NCBI GenBank assembly: GCA_041737835.1
Contig: JBGSQY010000004.1
Source: Bythopirellula sp041737835
GTDB taxonomy: Bacteria > Planctomycetota > Planctomycetia > Pirellulales > Lacipirellulaceae
Length of the DNA stretch: 64,000 nucleotides
Strand: one strand, 5' to 3'
Under the pieces are notes generated by a model. It ran no database searches, had not been told where the DNA came from, and saw nothing but the letters and a program-made list of their open reading frames with translations. Below are positions 33,319 to 41,144 of the stretch, in pieces. Made by a program: the position numbers and the translations under genes. The stretch's first letter is position 1. Every line of letters begins with the position of its first letter.

Positions 33319-34398
33319 CTACTGAACGTAGGAGAGTGCCAGCAGCACATATCCTGTCACCAGATTGGGATCATTCTCCAACCAGCGCGGCTGGGCATTC
33401 ACCCAACTGCCATCGGGCTTCTGCTGCTTGGCCAGAATTTCAACCAACTCGGCTTTCCAGTCGTGGGCCTTGCCCGCTTCATCAACCAGCTCGGGTTTGC
33501 CCACGGCGTTGAGCGACTTGGCAAACGTGTGATAGTAGTAATAGAGCCCGCTGTCTTTCATGCCGGGATTTTCAGCGAGCGTGTAATTCTTGGCGATCCA
33601 TTCGAGCGCCGCCTTCACGCGCTCGTCGTCGGCTTTCACGCCGGCGTAGATCATGCTCTTGAGACCTGCGTAAGTCATCGAGCCGTAGCTACGCAAGCCG
33701 CCATCTTCTTCCTCACCGGCTTGGCTCGATCCCCCGGCGGCAATCGTGTAATAAAATCCGCCGTCGGGATTCTTGTCGGCGTACTCGGTTTCATTGTGTT
33801 CCGTCGGCAGATTCTGGCACCGCGACACAAACACCAACGCCTTTTGAATCGCGGGGTCATCGTCGCTCGCGCCCAATTCTTTGAGCGTGTCGATCAAAAA
33901 CGAAGTGTTCGACAAGTCAGGCCGGGAGTGCGAACCGTAGCCGGCTCCGCCGTAGTTCATGCTCGATTCGTCGTGATTTTCACCGCCATCCCATTGAACT
34001 TCCTTGATGTACTTTTCGGCGTTCTTGACGAGGTCGTCGTATTCGCCGTTCTTGTTGGCCAAGTGAAAGGCCACCACGGCCAAACACGTTTCGTAATTGC
34101 GATGGGTGCTCCCCGGCTTGTAGATGCCGCCGTCTTCTTGCACGTATTGCTTCAAATAGCCGAGCGCCTTGGCCACGACCGGATCATCGGGGCTCTTGCC
34201 ATTCTTCAGCAACGCCGTGGTCACGAGCGAAGTAATGCCCGTGCCGCTGTCGCTACTGAACGAGCCATCCTCGGCCTGCGACTTTTCGAGAAACGCGGTC
34301 CCTTTGTCGACGAGTTCCTTGGCCTCCGCGGCGAAAACATTCGCTTGAACCAAAAACAGAAGGCTCAGAACTACAAACGCAACAAGCCTGGATCGCAT
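33319..34398 (-). CDS. Exported prenyltransferase/squalene-cyclase-like alpha/alpha-barrel protein
   Basis: An exported protein of 359 residues. ATG 34398 is preferred because it follows AGGAG by seven bases and puts MRSRLVAFVVLSLLFLVQAN at the N-terminus as a signal peptide; the longer frame has no such feature. The mature part is a series of helical repeats with QW-like signatures: FLEKSQAEDGSFSSDSGTGI, GYLKQYVQEDGGIYKPG, YIKEVQWDGGENHDESSMNYG and KQQKPDGSWVNAQPRW. This is the toroid fold of squalene cyclases, protein prenyltransferases and transcobalamin-like proteins. It lacks the DxDD cyclase motif, so a cyclase activity is unlikely. Binding of a small molecule or polysaccharide is possible. 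Confidence 0.85.
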   Translation of the reverse strand: MRSRLVAFVVLSLLFLVQANVFAAEAKELVDKGTAFLEKSQAEDGSFSSDSGTGITSLVTTALLKNGKSPDDPVVAKALGYLKQYVQEDGGIYKPGSTHRNYETCLAVVAFHLANKNGEYDDLVKNAEKYIKEVQWDGGENHDESSMNYGGAGYGSHSRPDLSNTSFLIDTLKELGASDDDPAIQKALVFVSRCQNLPTEHNETEYADKNPDGGFYYTIAAGGSSQAGEEEDGGLRSYGSMTYAGLKSMIYAGVKADDERVKAALEWIAKNYTLAENPGMKDSGLYYYYHTFAKSLNAVGKPELVDEAGKAHDWKAELVEILAKQQKPDGSWVNAQPRWLENDPNLVTGYVLLALSYVQ

Positions 34399-34558
34399 GG
34401 AAAACTCCTCGCTGCCGGGGGAATGTCGAGATTCGACCGTAAGACTCTTTATCCTACAGCAGCGACCCACGGGAGAAAAATCCCCTAGCGCGATTCGGCA
34501 ATGGGCACGTGTCAGAAATAGCGACACCGCCAGACACTTCGTCGACAGGCAAATTGGC

Positions 34559-34846
34559 TTAGCGAATAATCGCCAGCACGTCTGCTGAGCGCAAGATCAA
34601 GAGCTGCTCGCCGTCGATATCGACTTCTTGCCCTGCATAGCTGCCGAACACCACACGATCCCCTTCTTGCACGTCGCAGCCGCCGCGCTTGCCACTGGGC
34701 AGCAGCGGGCCATCGCCCACGCTCAAGACTTTTCCTTGTTGAGGCTGTTCGCGTGCTGAATCGGGCAGGACGATCCCTCCCGCGGTGGTTTCTTCCGCTT
34801 CGACGCGCTTGACGACAATATTATCCCCGATGGGTACCACGTTCAT
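34559..34846 (-). CDS. groES: Co-chaperonin GroES
   Basis: A GroES/Cpn10 of 95 residues, the lid of the GroEL folding chamber. Its features are PIGDNIVVKRVEAEETTAGGI with the mobile loop, VLPDSAREQPQQGKVLSVGDG and the C-terminal VFGSYAGQEVDIDGEQLLILR. It is shorter in the roof loop than some homologues but otherwise complete. No groEL gene lies beside it, unlike the usual groESL operon. Planctomycetes often have more than one GroES/GroEL copy, so its partner is probably elsewhere. It lies downstream of a small membrane protein, Minf_1886 and ricT on the same strand. Confidence 0.95.
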   Translation of the reverse strand: MNVVPIGDNIVVKRVEAEETTAGGIVLPDSAREQPQQGKVLSVGDGPLLPSGKRGGCDVQEGDRVVFGSYAGQEVDIDGEQLLILRSADVLAIIR

Positions 34847-34951
34847 GTCAATTAGTGTCCTCGTTTATGCTTGCCGCGCTGAAAGACTCGATTCGCGGCG
34901 TTAGCTCTGCCTCAACGAATCACTCTATTGAAAAACGGCGCGGCAAGAAGT

Positions 34952-35122
34952 TCAACCGCCAAACGCCATCCAAGCCAGAAAAATCATCCACAACGCCATC
35001 AAAACACTGGAAACAATCAGTTGCCAACGACTGGGGCGCGGGCCAGAAAAGTTGGTTTCAGCGGGGGAAGCCGTTCCCACGGGGCCTGTCGGCGGAGGGG
35101 CTTGCCGTTTCTTGGCCGACAT
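34952..35122 (-). CDS. Small membrane protein of 56 residues
   Basis: A short gene that starts at ATG 35122 with MSAKKRQAPPPTGPVGTASP and ends in one membrane helix followed directly by the stop (RWQLIVSSVLMALWMIFLAW, then MAFGG). The layout, basic and Pro-rich N-terminus and single helix, is common in small planctomycete membrane proteins. It lies 46 bp after the Minf_1886 stop and 105 bp before the groES start codon, in the same direction as both. The function is unknown. Confidence 0.6.
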   Translation of the reverse strand: MSAKKRQAPPPTGPVGTASPAETNFSGPRPSRWQLIVSSVLMALWMIFLAWMAFGG

Positions 35123-35168
35123 CAATGCTCAGTCCTCTGCAACTCAGTCCTCTTCGACTCAGTCCCCA

Positions 35169-35612
35169 TCAATAATCGCGCTCCTCGCTCGGATCGAGAG
35201 GCGAGAATTGAAAGCTGTGCTGAAAACCTTCGTCGAAATCAAAGACGTCGTCGAAATCTTCGCGACGATCGTGAGGCGTTTTGCGCATCTGTTCGATCTT
35301 GATGAGATTGAACACGATCTCGCCGAAGTCGCCCGTGCTTTTGATGCCCCAACTGTTGAGCACGCATTTGGCCATGTAGCCGTATTGCTCGTGGGCATAA
35401 ACTCGCATCGCTTCGCAGAGCTCTTGCCCCGTCACGTGCCGTTCGGGTTCGTCTTCCTCTTCGGCTTCGTCGGCAAAATACTCGGTCCCCATGCCGAGCT
35501 TTTCCTGCGCATGCCGCAGGGCCTCAAACACAAACAGATAAGCATCCAAATCGTAGCGCTTGTCGTGACACAAAAGTTCTGCAAGCGGATGATCGGGGTC
35601 AAGCATGGTCAT
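35169..35612 (-). CDS. Minf_1886 family protein
   Basis: A protein of 147 residues of the conserved Minf_1886 family seen in planctomycetes, verrucomicrobia and relatives. Characteristic parts are HDKRYDLDAYLFVFEALRHA, the acidic linker DEAEEEDEPERHVTGQELCEA, MRVYAHEQYGYMAKCVLNSWG and the C-terminal GDFGEIVFNLIKIEQMRKTP followed by acidic/aromatic residues. It has no known activity and no membrane segment. It lies 73 bp downstream of ricT and upstream of the small membrane protein and groES, all on the minus strand, so an operon is likely. Confidence 0.9.
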   Translation of the reverse strand: MTMLDPDHPLAELLCHDKRYDLDAYLFVFEALRHAQEKLGMGTEYFADEAEEEDEPERHVTGQELCEAMRVYAHEQYGYMAKCVLNSWGIKSTGDFGEIVFNLIKIEQMRKTPHDRREDFDDVFDFDEGFQHSFQFSPLDPSEERDY

Positions 35613-35685
35613 AATTGTGGTCGCTTATCGCTATCGGTGCTGCATCGAAAATGCTGAATCGAAATGCCACCTACATCAGTTAATC

Positions 35686-36606
35686 TTACTCTCCCGCGGG
35701 AGAATCGTCAGCATCTGGTGACGGGAAATCCTCGCCCGACGTATCATCATCGGCCTGCCGCTGCGGATTCTTCGCATTTCCGCCGTTCCGCGAGCCACCC
35801 TTTTTCAGGACAGTCAGCACCGCCGAGCCATCCAGGGCCAAATGACGCATGTCCTCCATTTCCACGAGGATACGCCCGGCGAGAATCTCCTGTGCCAGCA
35901 CCCGGCCCCGGCCTTCGCTGGTGATAATATCCGCCCCGATGGGTGGCAAATCTTTTTGCAATTCCTGGTAAGTATCGTACTCATAACGCAAACAGCACTT
36001 CAGCCACCCGCACCGGCCGGAAATCTTGCTGGGGTCGAGCGTCGCCTTTTGCAGCTTCGCCATCCGCATCGAAACGGGGGGCATTTCCGACAGATGGGTG
36101 TTGCAGCAGACCGGTTTGCCGCAATCGCCGTAATCGGCCAGCAGTTTCGCTTCGTCCCGCACGCCGATTTGTTTCATCTCGATGCGGGTTTGAAATTCGG
36201 TCGCCAGATTCTTCACCAGCAGCCGGAAGTCGATGCGATCCTCGGCCAGGTAATAGACCACCACCCGCTCGCCGCCATAGATCCGCTCGACGTCGACCAG
36301 CTTCATGTCGAGCTTCAATTGCTCGATATGCCGTTGGCAGGTCGCGTGTTCGTGCTTCTGCTGTTCCATCAAGCGGCGTAATTCGCCGGCGTCGTTGGCG
36401 TCGCGCTCGCGCAGGATCTGGCCGTTCTTGGGATCTTGCAAGTTCGCCAGGGCCAGCTCGTTGGCCTCGCACAGCACTTCGCCCACTTCCAAACCGCGTG
36501 CCGTCCGCGCGATCACTTGCGTACCGCGCGCAAACAGATCGCTCCCCCGGCTCGCAAAGACACCGAGGTCACGCATCACGCCATGTCGCACTACATACTT
36601 GGGCAT
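35686..36606 (-). CDS. ricT: RicT/PSP1-domain iron-sulfur protein
   Basis: A PSP1-domain protein of 306 residues related to Bacillus RicT (YaaT). The PSP1 core has RGLEVGEVL, EQLKLDMKLVDVERIYGGERVVVYYLAEDRIDFR and TEFQTRIEMKQIGVRDEAKLL (abbreviated). The Cys-rich part DYGDCGKPVCCNTHL and GRCGWLKCCLRYE supplies the iron-sulfur ligands used in the Ric complex. The C-terminus is an acidic, low-complexity tail. In Bacillus the complex takes part in RNA maturation; the partners RicA and RicF are not encoded in this window. ATG 36606 has no strong ribosome site. Confidence 0.93.
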   Translation of the reverse strand: MPKYVVRHGVMRDLGVFASRGSDLFARGTQVIARTARGLEVGEVLCEANELALANLQDPKNGQILRERDANDAGELRRLMEQQKHEHATCQRHIEQLKLDMKLVDVERIYGGERVVVYYLAEDRIDFRLLVKNLATEFQTRIEMKQIGVRDEAKLLADYGDCGKPVCCNTHLSEMPPVSMRMAKLQKATLDPSKISGRCGWLKCCLRYEYDTYQELQKDLPPIGADIITSEGRGRVLAQEILAGRILVEMEDMRHLALDGSAVLTVLKKGGSRNGGNAKNPQRQADDDTSGEDFPSPDADDSPAGE

Positions 36607-36754
36607 AGCTGGTCACTGAAAGAGTGGTTTGAGGAACCAATCAATATATCGGATAGATCGTACCACTAGTAGCCGAACATGGCCCCGAATCGCCCCAAAT
36701 ACGCAATTGGGACTGGCTTGCTTGCAGTCAGATTTCGATCTAAGCTTGATAGAG

Positions 36755-36820
36755 ATCGGGCGATGGAGTTCGCCATAACCGCCGGGTTCTCTTGTAACCC
36801 GTGCTGATGACTCCTACAAA
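36755..36820 (+). promoter_or_regulatory. Fluoride riboswitch (crcB motif) aptamer
   Basis: The landmarks of the fluoride aptamer are present in order: GGCGATGG, TTCGCC, AACCGCC, a variable hairpin and GCTGATGACTCCTAC. Pairings are GGCGA (36759-36763) with TCGCC (36770-36774) as the pseudoknot, GGAGT (36765-36769) with ACTCC (36810-36814), and CGGGTT with AACCCG (36783-36801). It stands 90 bp before the ATG of a CLC-F type fluoride exporter, the usual target. Confidence 0.95.
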
Positions 36821-36905
36821 CTAGGCCACCGCTATGTTTGTAGGAATCACTTCTCCGGCCTGCTGCCGCGAACCAGTGTTCCCTACAAACTCAAAACTAG
36901 GGAGC
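36812..36905 (+). promoter_or_regulatory. Expression platform with competing stems, translational control
   Basis: GTTTGTAGGA (36836-36845) can pair with TCCTACAAAC (36812-36821) of the aptamer 3' edge, or with CCTACAAAC (36882-36890). The segment GTTCCCTA (36878-36885) can instead pair with TAGGGAGC (36898-36905), which contains the ribosome site AGGGAG. With fluoride the aptamer holds the TCCTAC strand, freeing GTTTGTAGG to capture CCTACAAAC and expose the ribosome site; without fluoride the site is masked. This model is inferred from pairing. Confidence 0.6.
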
Positions 36906-36909
36906 AACG

Positions 36910-38229
36910 ATGCACTTTATTTGGGATCCACGCGAACACTGGGCACTGTTCACTTACACGCTCAAATGGATCTGCCTGGCCGGGCCCGTGGCGGCGGTCA
37001 TCGGTTCGGCGTGCGCCTTATTTTTGTGGGCCTTGGAAGTCGCCACCCAAACACGCTATGCCGAACCGTGGCTGCTTTGGACTTTGCCACTTTCCGGGGC
37101 AGCAATCGCGGGGCTCTACTGGTTGTTTGGTAAATCGGTCGAGAAGGGCAACGATCTGATCATGGACGAGATCCACGAGCCGATCGAAGGAGTGCGTCTG
37201 CGGATGGCTCCGCTGATTCTGATTGGCACCGTGGCCACCCACCTTTGCGGTGGATCGGCGGGACGCGAAGGAACAGCCATTCAAATGGGTGGCAGCATCG
37301 CGTCCACATTCTCGCGCTGGCTGAAACTCTCGAAGCTCGACAATCGCACACTGTTACTCACGGGGGTGGCCGCCGGATTCGGCGGCGTCTTCGGCACTCC
37401 CGTCGCCGGCGCGATCTTCGCCGCGGAGTTTTTGGCGATTGGCCGTTTTCAGCACGAAGCACTTGTGCCTTGTTTGTTTGCCGGCATCGTGAGCGATTGG
37501 ACCTGTGCGGCCTGGGGAATGAATCACACCGACTACCATCAATACATTGAAACGCTTCCGCGCCACGATTGGCTGTTGTTGGCCAAAGTCGCGTTGGCGG
37601 CGGTTGCGTTTGGCTTGGCCAGCGTTTGCTTCGCGCAGTTGACGCATGGCGTCAAGCATAGCTTCGCCAAATTGATTCGCTGGCCAATCATGCGGCCCGT
37701 CGTGGGGGGGTTGCTGGTGATCGGGCTCACCTATGCTTTGGGAACTCGTGATTATCTGGGGCTCGGAGTGACGCCCCCTCCCCAAGACTCACAGGGGGTG
37801 AGCATCGTCACCAGCTTTGCCGCCGGTGGCTCGCAGACCTGGAGCTGGTTCTGGAAAATTCTGTTCACCGCGATCACGCTCGGCAGCGGCTTCAAAGGGG
37901 GAGAAGTGACACCCTTGTTCTTTGTGGGGGCCACTCTCGGCAACACCCTGGCCATTGCCCTAGGGGCACCCATCGACCTCTTTGCCGCCATCGGATTTGT
38001 CGCAGTTTTTGCGGGGGCAACGAACACGCCCCTCGCTTGCACGGTCATGGGAATTGAATTGTTTGGCGCCGAACACGCCGTTTACATTGCCACCGGCTGC
38101 TCGTTGGCCTATCTGCTCAGCGGTCACTCGAGCATCTACAAGTCCCAACGCATCGCCATCCCTAAGATCGCCCCGAGCGCCCGAGAGCCACTGCCGGAGC
38201 AAGGATTTGGGGCTAACATAGCGACATGA
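36910..38229 (+). CDS. CLC-F type fluoride/proton antiporter (EriC-F)
   Basis: A CLC-family membrane transporter of 439 residues that exports fluoride in exchange for protons and protects the cell from fluoride. Family marks are GGSAGREGTAIQMGGSIA (the GREGx motif with Thr, typical of the fluoride branch), KGNDLIMDEIHEPIEG in place of the GSGIP selectivity motif of chloride CLCs, and GSGFKGGEVTPLFFVGATLG. It has about ten or more helices, including AGVAAGFGGVFGTPVAGAIF. Control by the fluoride riboswitch just upstream supports fluoride as substrate. Ribosome site AGGGAG lies five bases before ATG 36910. The stop overlaps a pabA start remnant by ATGA. Confidence 0.93.
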   Translation: MHFIWDPREHWALFTYTLKWICLAGPVAAVIGSACALFLWALEVATQTRYAEPWLLWTLPLSGAAIAGLYWLFGKSVEKGNDLIMDEIHEPIEGVRLRMAPLILIGTVATHLCGGSAGREGTAIQMGGSIASTFSRWLKLSKLDNRTLLLTGVAAGFGGVFGTPVAGAIFAAEFLAIGRFQHEALVPCLFAGIVSDWTCAAWGMNHTDYHQYIETLPRHDWLLLAKVALAAVAFGLASVCFAQLTHGVKHSFAKLIRWPIMRPVVGGLLVIGLTYALGTRDYLGLGVTPPPQDSQGVSIVTSFAAGGSQTWSWFWKILFTAITLGSGFKGGEVTPLFFVGATLGNTLAIALGAPIDLFAAIGFVAVFAGATNTPLACTVMGIELFGAEHAVYIATGCSLAYLLSGHSSIYKSQRIAIPKIAPSAREPLPEQGFGANIAT

Positions 38230-38255
38230 TTCAAATCATCGACAACTGAGCCTCG
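38226..38255 (+). pseudogene. pabA: Fragment of the 5' end of pabA (about ten codons)
   Basis: Codons 1-10 of pabA are repeated here: the translation reads MIQIIDN, stop, AS, against MIQIIDNYDS in the intact gene at 40393. In the first 22 bases there is one synonymous difference (ATT for ATC). Identity ends about codon 10. The start overlaps the exporter stop as ATGA. This looks like the remains of an exporter-pabA operon that was split by the DNA now lying between them. Confidence 0.75.
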
Positions 38256-38736
38256 CATTACTGGCGTGCTGTTTGATATCGGCGGATACTATGCGAAGAA
38301 AGAAGGGCAGGACGGCGATATTATCCCCCTTCTTTCCAAGGAGGGGCTAGGGGAGGATTGTTTGGGAAATTTTCGCGCGAAAGATTCTTCACCACCGCGC
38401 AGTGTGTACCTCTCGCGGAAGCGGGGGCGAAAATCCAAAAGGCCTGAAAGGTCGGCTCTATGATAGCCCAGGCCAACGGCCTGGGTTCTGGTCGCTAAAG
38501 AGATCGTAGCCTGAAGGGGCGCGATTACGCAGCCCCATGTAGTGTCGCCCCTTCAGGGCTAAAACATTGGAGGCGGACTGTCTTCCCAGGGCTGCGCCCT
38601 GGGCTCTCATAGCGACACCACGTTGTGGCTGACACGGCCATGCCGATCGCACGCCGTGGTGAGAGATATCACATTTCACTGCCGTCAACGGCACTGCTGG
38701 ACAAGCCAGCAGTGGCACCCGGCAAAAAAGCAAATA
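38256..38736. repeat. Cluster of extragenic hairpins (REP-like)
   Basis: No gene is seen here. The stretch holds an AGGAGGGGCTAGGGGAGG element (about 38339-38356) and four hairpins: CCCAGGCC/GGCCTGGG (38467-38485), CCTGAAGGGGCG/CGCCCCTTCAGG (38510-38557, 24-base loop), CCCAGGGC/GCCCTGGG (38585-38603) and CACTGCTGG/CCAGCAGTG (38692-38714). The last recurs at 49188-49210. Such hairpins accumulate in planctomycete intergenic DNA. Confidence 0.75.
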
Positions 38737-39792
38737 TTATGCGAGTCGTCCGACATCGAGCGGCTCTACACATCCTAAATAGCGACCCTTAGCTTGCGAA
38801 AAATATCTGAACCTGTGTCCCCATGCACCACCTGGCAGAACCAATTCGCTGGAAAGTTTGCACAATTGGATTCGATGAGGTGGCGGAACGAGTTCCGGGC
38901 CGAGGAAAAGATACATTTCTACCAAAACTTGATTCTCCGTTTCATATGCCCACAACAGGTGACACCACTTCGTTGGTACAAATGTGTTCTCGCCAAAGGG
39001 CATGTGGAAACGAGGTCCAGGCTGATCAAAAAACTGCTCGTAATCACCACCACACTTTATAAAGCTTCGAATGGCCTTAAACTGCATTTCATCGCCTGCA
39101 TAACCGCGACGGCAATGAACTAAATAGTAGTGAAACGCCATCTTTGCGATCGCCCGAAAATAGTCGGTCGAGAAAGTGAATTTCACGCGCCCCGGAAGGG
39201 TCCGATTACCCGGTTCTGTCCCTGGTTCATTCCTCCAATTCGTCATGCTGCTGAAAAGCTCCTTTGAGAGCTTTTTGTAGTACGTATAATGCGAGCTATC
39301 GCAATCAAACGCGACTTCGCGGATGTCGCTTATACCCAAAGAGTCGATTGCTTCCTGCAATCGCTCCCGAGTAATGTTCGGATAGAGTTGAACAAAGTAT
39401 TCATTTCCATCACCATCCAGAATTCTAAAATGATCTACCGGCTCGGCAGATCTAAAATTTCCAGGTTGTATTTTTATAAGTTCGTACCGTTCGTTACGAA
39501 GAATCAAGTGGACAGGTGCTTTGCTATTCTTAGCGCCTCTTTGTTGAATTCCCGCAGCTTTCCTTCGTCCTGGATTTTTTCCGAGAACAATTCCTCTTAA
39601 ATAACCTTCAGGTCCAGCTTGCGCTACTATTTGCTCTAGGGTGCCAAAATGATTGTTGCATGTAGAACAGCAACCACGGAATCGTGAATCACCTTGAAAT
39701 TCACCAAAAATTGCTGACGGAAGTACATGATCTCCAGCACCAAGTGCGGGATTGAAGTAGCGTCCGCAGTATATGCATTTGGCAACTCCCAT
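38737..39792 (-). CDS. HNH-type endonuclease, insertion-associated
   Basis: A protein of 351 residues from ATG 39792 with an N-terminal HNH-like nuclease: CIYCGR, the metal/catalytic segment GAGDHVLPSAIFG and CCSTCNNHFG. The large C-terminal part has no recognised family; it is rich in aromatic residues (SHYTYYKKLSKELFSSMTNW, LLWAYETENQVLVEMYLFLG) and may bind DNA or a partner. The gene is more AT-rich than its neighbours and lies inside the DNA that separates the CLC-F gene, with its pabA fragment, from the intact pabA. It could be the gene of an unclassified mobile element or a defence nuclease. Confidence 0.75.
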   Translation of the reverse strand: MGVAKCIYCGRYFNPALGAGDHVLPSAIFGEFQGDSRFRGCCSTCNNHFGTLEQIVAQAGPEGYLRGIVLGKNPGRRKAAGIQQRGAKNSKAPVHLILRNERYELIKIQPGNFRSAEPVDHFRILDGDGNEYFVQLYPNITRERLQEAIDSLGISDIREVAFDCDSSHYTYYKKLSKELFSSMTNWRNEPGTEPGNRTLPGRVKFTFSTDYFRAIAKMAFHYYLVHCRRGYAGDEMQFKAIRSFIKCGGDYEQFFDQPGPRFHMPFGENTFVPTKWCHLLWAYETENQVLVEMYLFLGPELVPPPHRIQLCKLSSELVLPGGAWGHRFRYFSQAKGRYLGCVEPLDVGRLA

Positions 39793-40392
39793 CGTCTGAC
39801 CTCTCACATATTCTTGCAGACAAATCTATGTTACATAAGTTCACGCATTTAACTCGCTCGATGCCAATGCACACCTAATCCAACGGCAGCTTGAGATCAT
39901 CGGCGAAAACCGATGGCTCCACAAATGGAATGCAAACGCGATTTTCACAGTCGACACATCAAGTGGCCCATCTTTATTTCCACTCTTCCGCCATTCTTCT
40001 TCCCCACCACAGCAAAATTCCCCCCAAATTTTGTAGAAATTGTGCCACGCGTTGTGCTAGAAACGAGGACGAACGGACCTAAGGACGTTTGGACCTAAGG
40101 ACGAGTCAAGCTGCCGCTGCGTGCGTTTCTGGTCCTATTGTCCGATCGTCCCACAGTCCCCCCTGACTCTTGGTCGCTTGGGCGAAAAATAGAGTTATCG
40201 TTGGCCGCTTCGATAGCTGCTTTTTTTGGAGTATGGCCCGGAGTTTTCGCACATTCGAACAATCCCAAGTGAACTTTGCCCGTAAATTTCCCGTCCCCTT
40301 GTCCAACAGTCCATCGTCCCCACCCCCAAGCCCCCAGCCCCCAGCCTCTCTCCCCCATCCTCCAACCCCCGTTCCCCGATTAGAATGCAAAC
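39793..40392. other. Gene-free stretch with repeats and a pyrimidine-rich tract
   Basis: No gene is supported in this 600 bp. The repeat GGACCTAAGGACG occurs twice near 40075-40101. The segment at about 40300-40378 consists of C-rich runs (CCCCACCCCCAAGCCCCCAG and similar); its other strand has many G runs and could form G-quadruplexes just upstream of pabA. The region marks the right end of the DNA between the pabA fragment and the intact pabA. Confidence 0.55.
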
Positions 40393-40977
<585 letters not shown>

Positions 40978-40987
40978 TAAATGTATG

Positions 40988-41118
40988 TCATTCTGAGGCG
41001 CCAGCAATAATTTTTTGAGGTACGACCCGAAGAATCTAGCTTCAATCATGACACGGTTTCATGGCGTGAAGATGTTGCTAACTAGATCCTTCGGTCGCCT
41101 AGGCTCTCTCAGGATGAC
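40988..41118. repeat. Inverted pair of a dispersed GTCATTCTGAG/CCTAGG repeat
   Basis: GTCATTCTGAG with GAAGAATCTAGC (40989-41039) faces its reverse complement form (CTAGATCCTTCGGTCGCCTAGG with CTCTCTCAGGATGAC, shown in two parts, to about 41117). The unit reads GTCATTCTGAGAGAGCC, then TAGGCGACCGAAGAATCTAG in its full form and is also found at 52668-52703 and 57131-57168, at the inner ends of the large inverted repeats. Confidence 0.7.
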
Positions 41119-41144
41119 TTTACGAAAGGCCTTTCAAAAGTACC

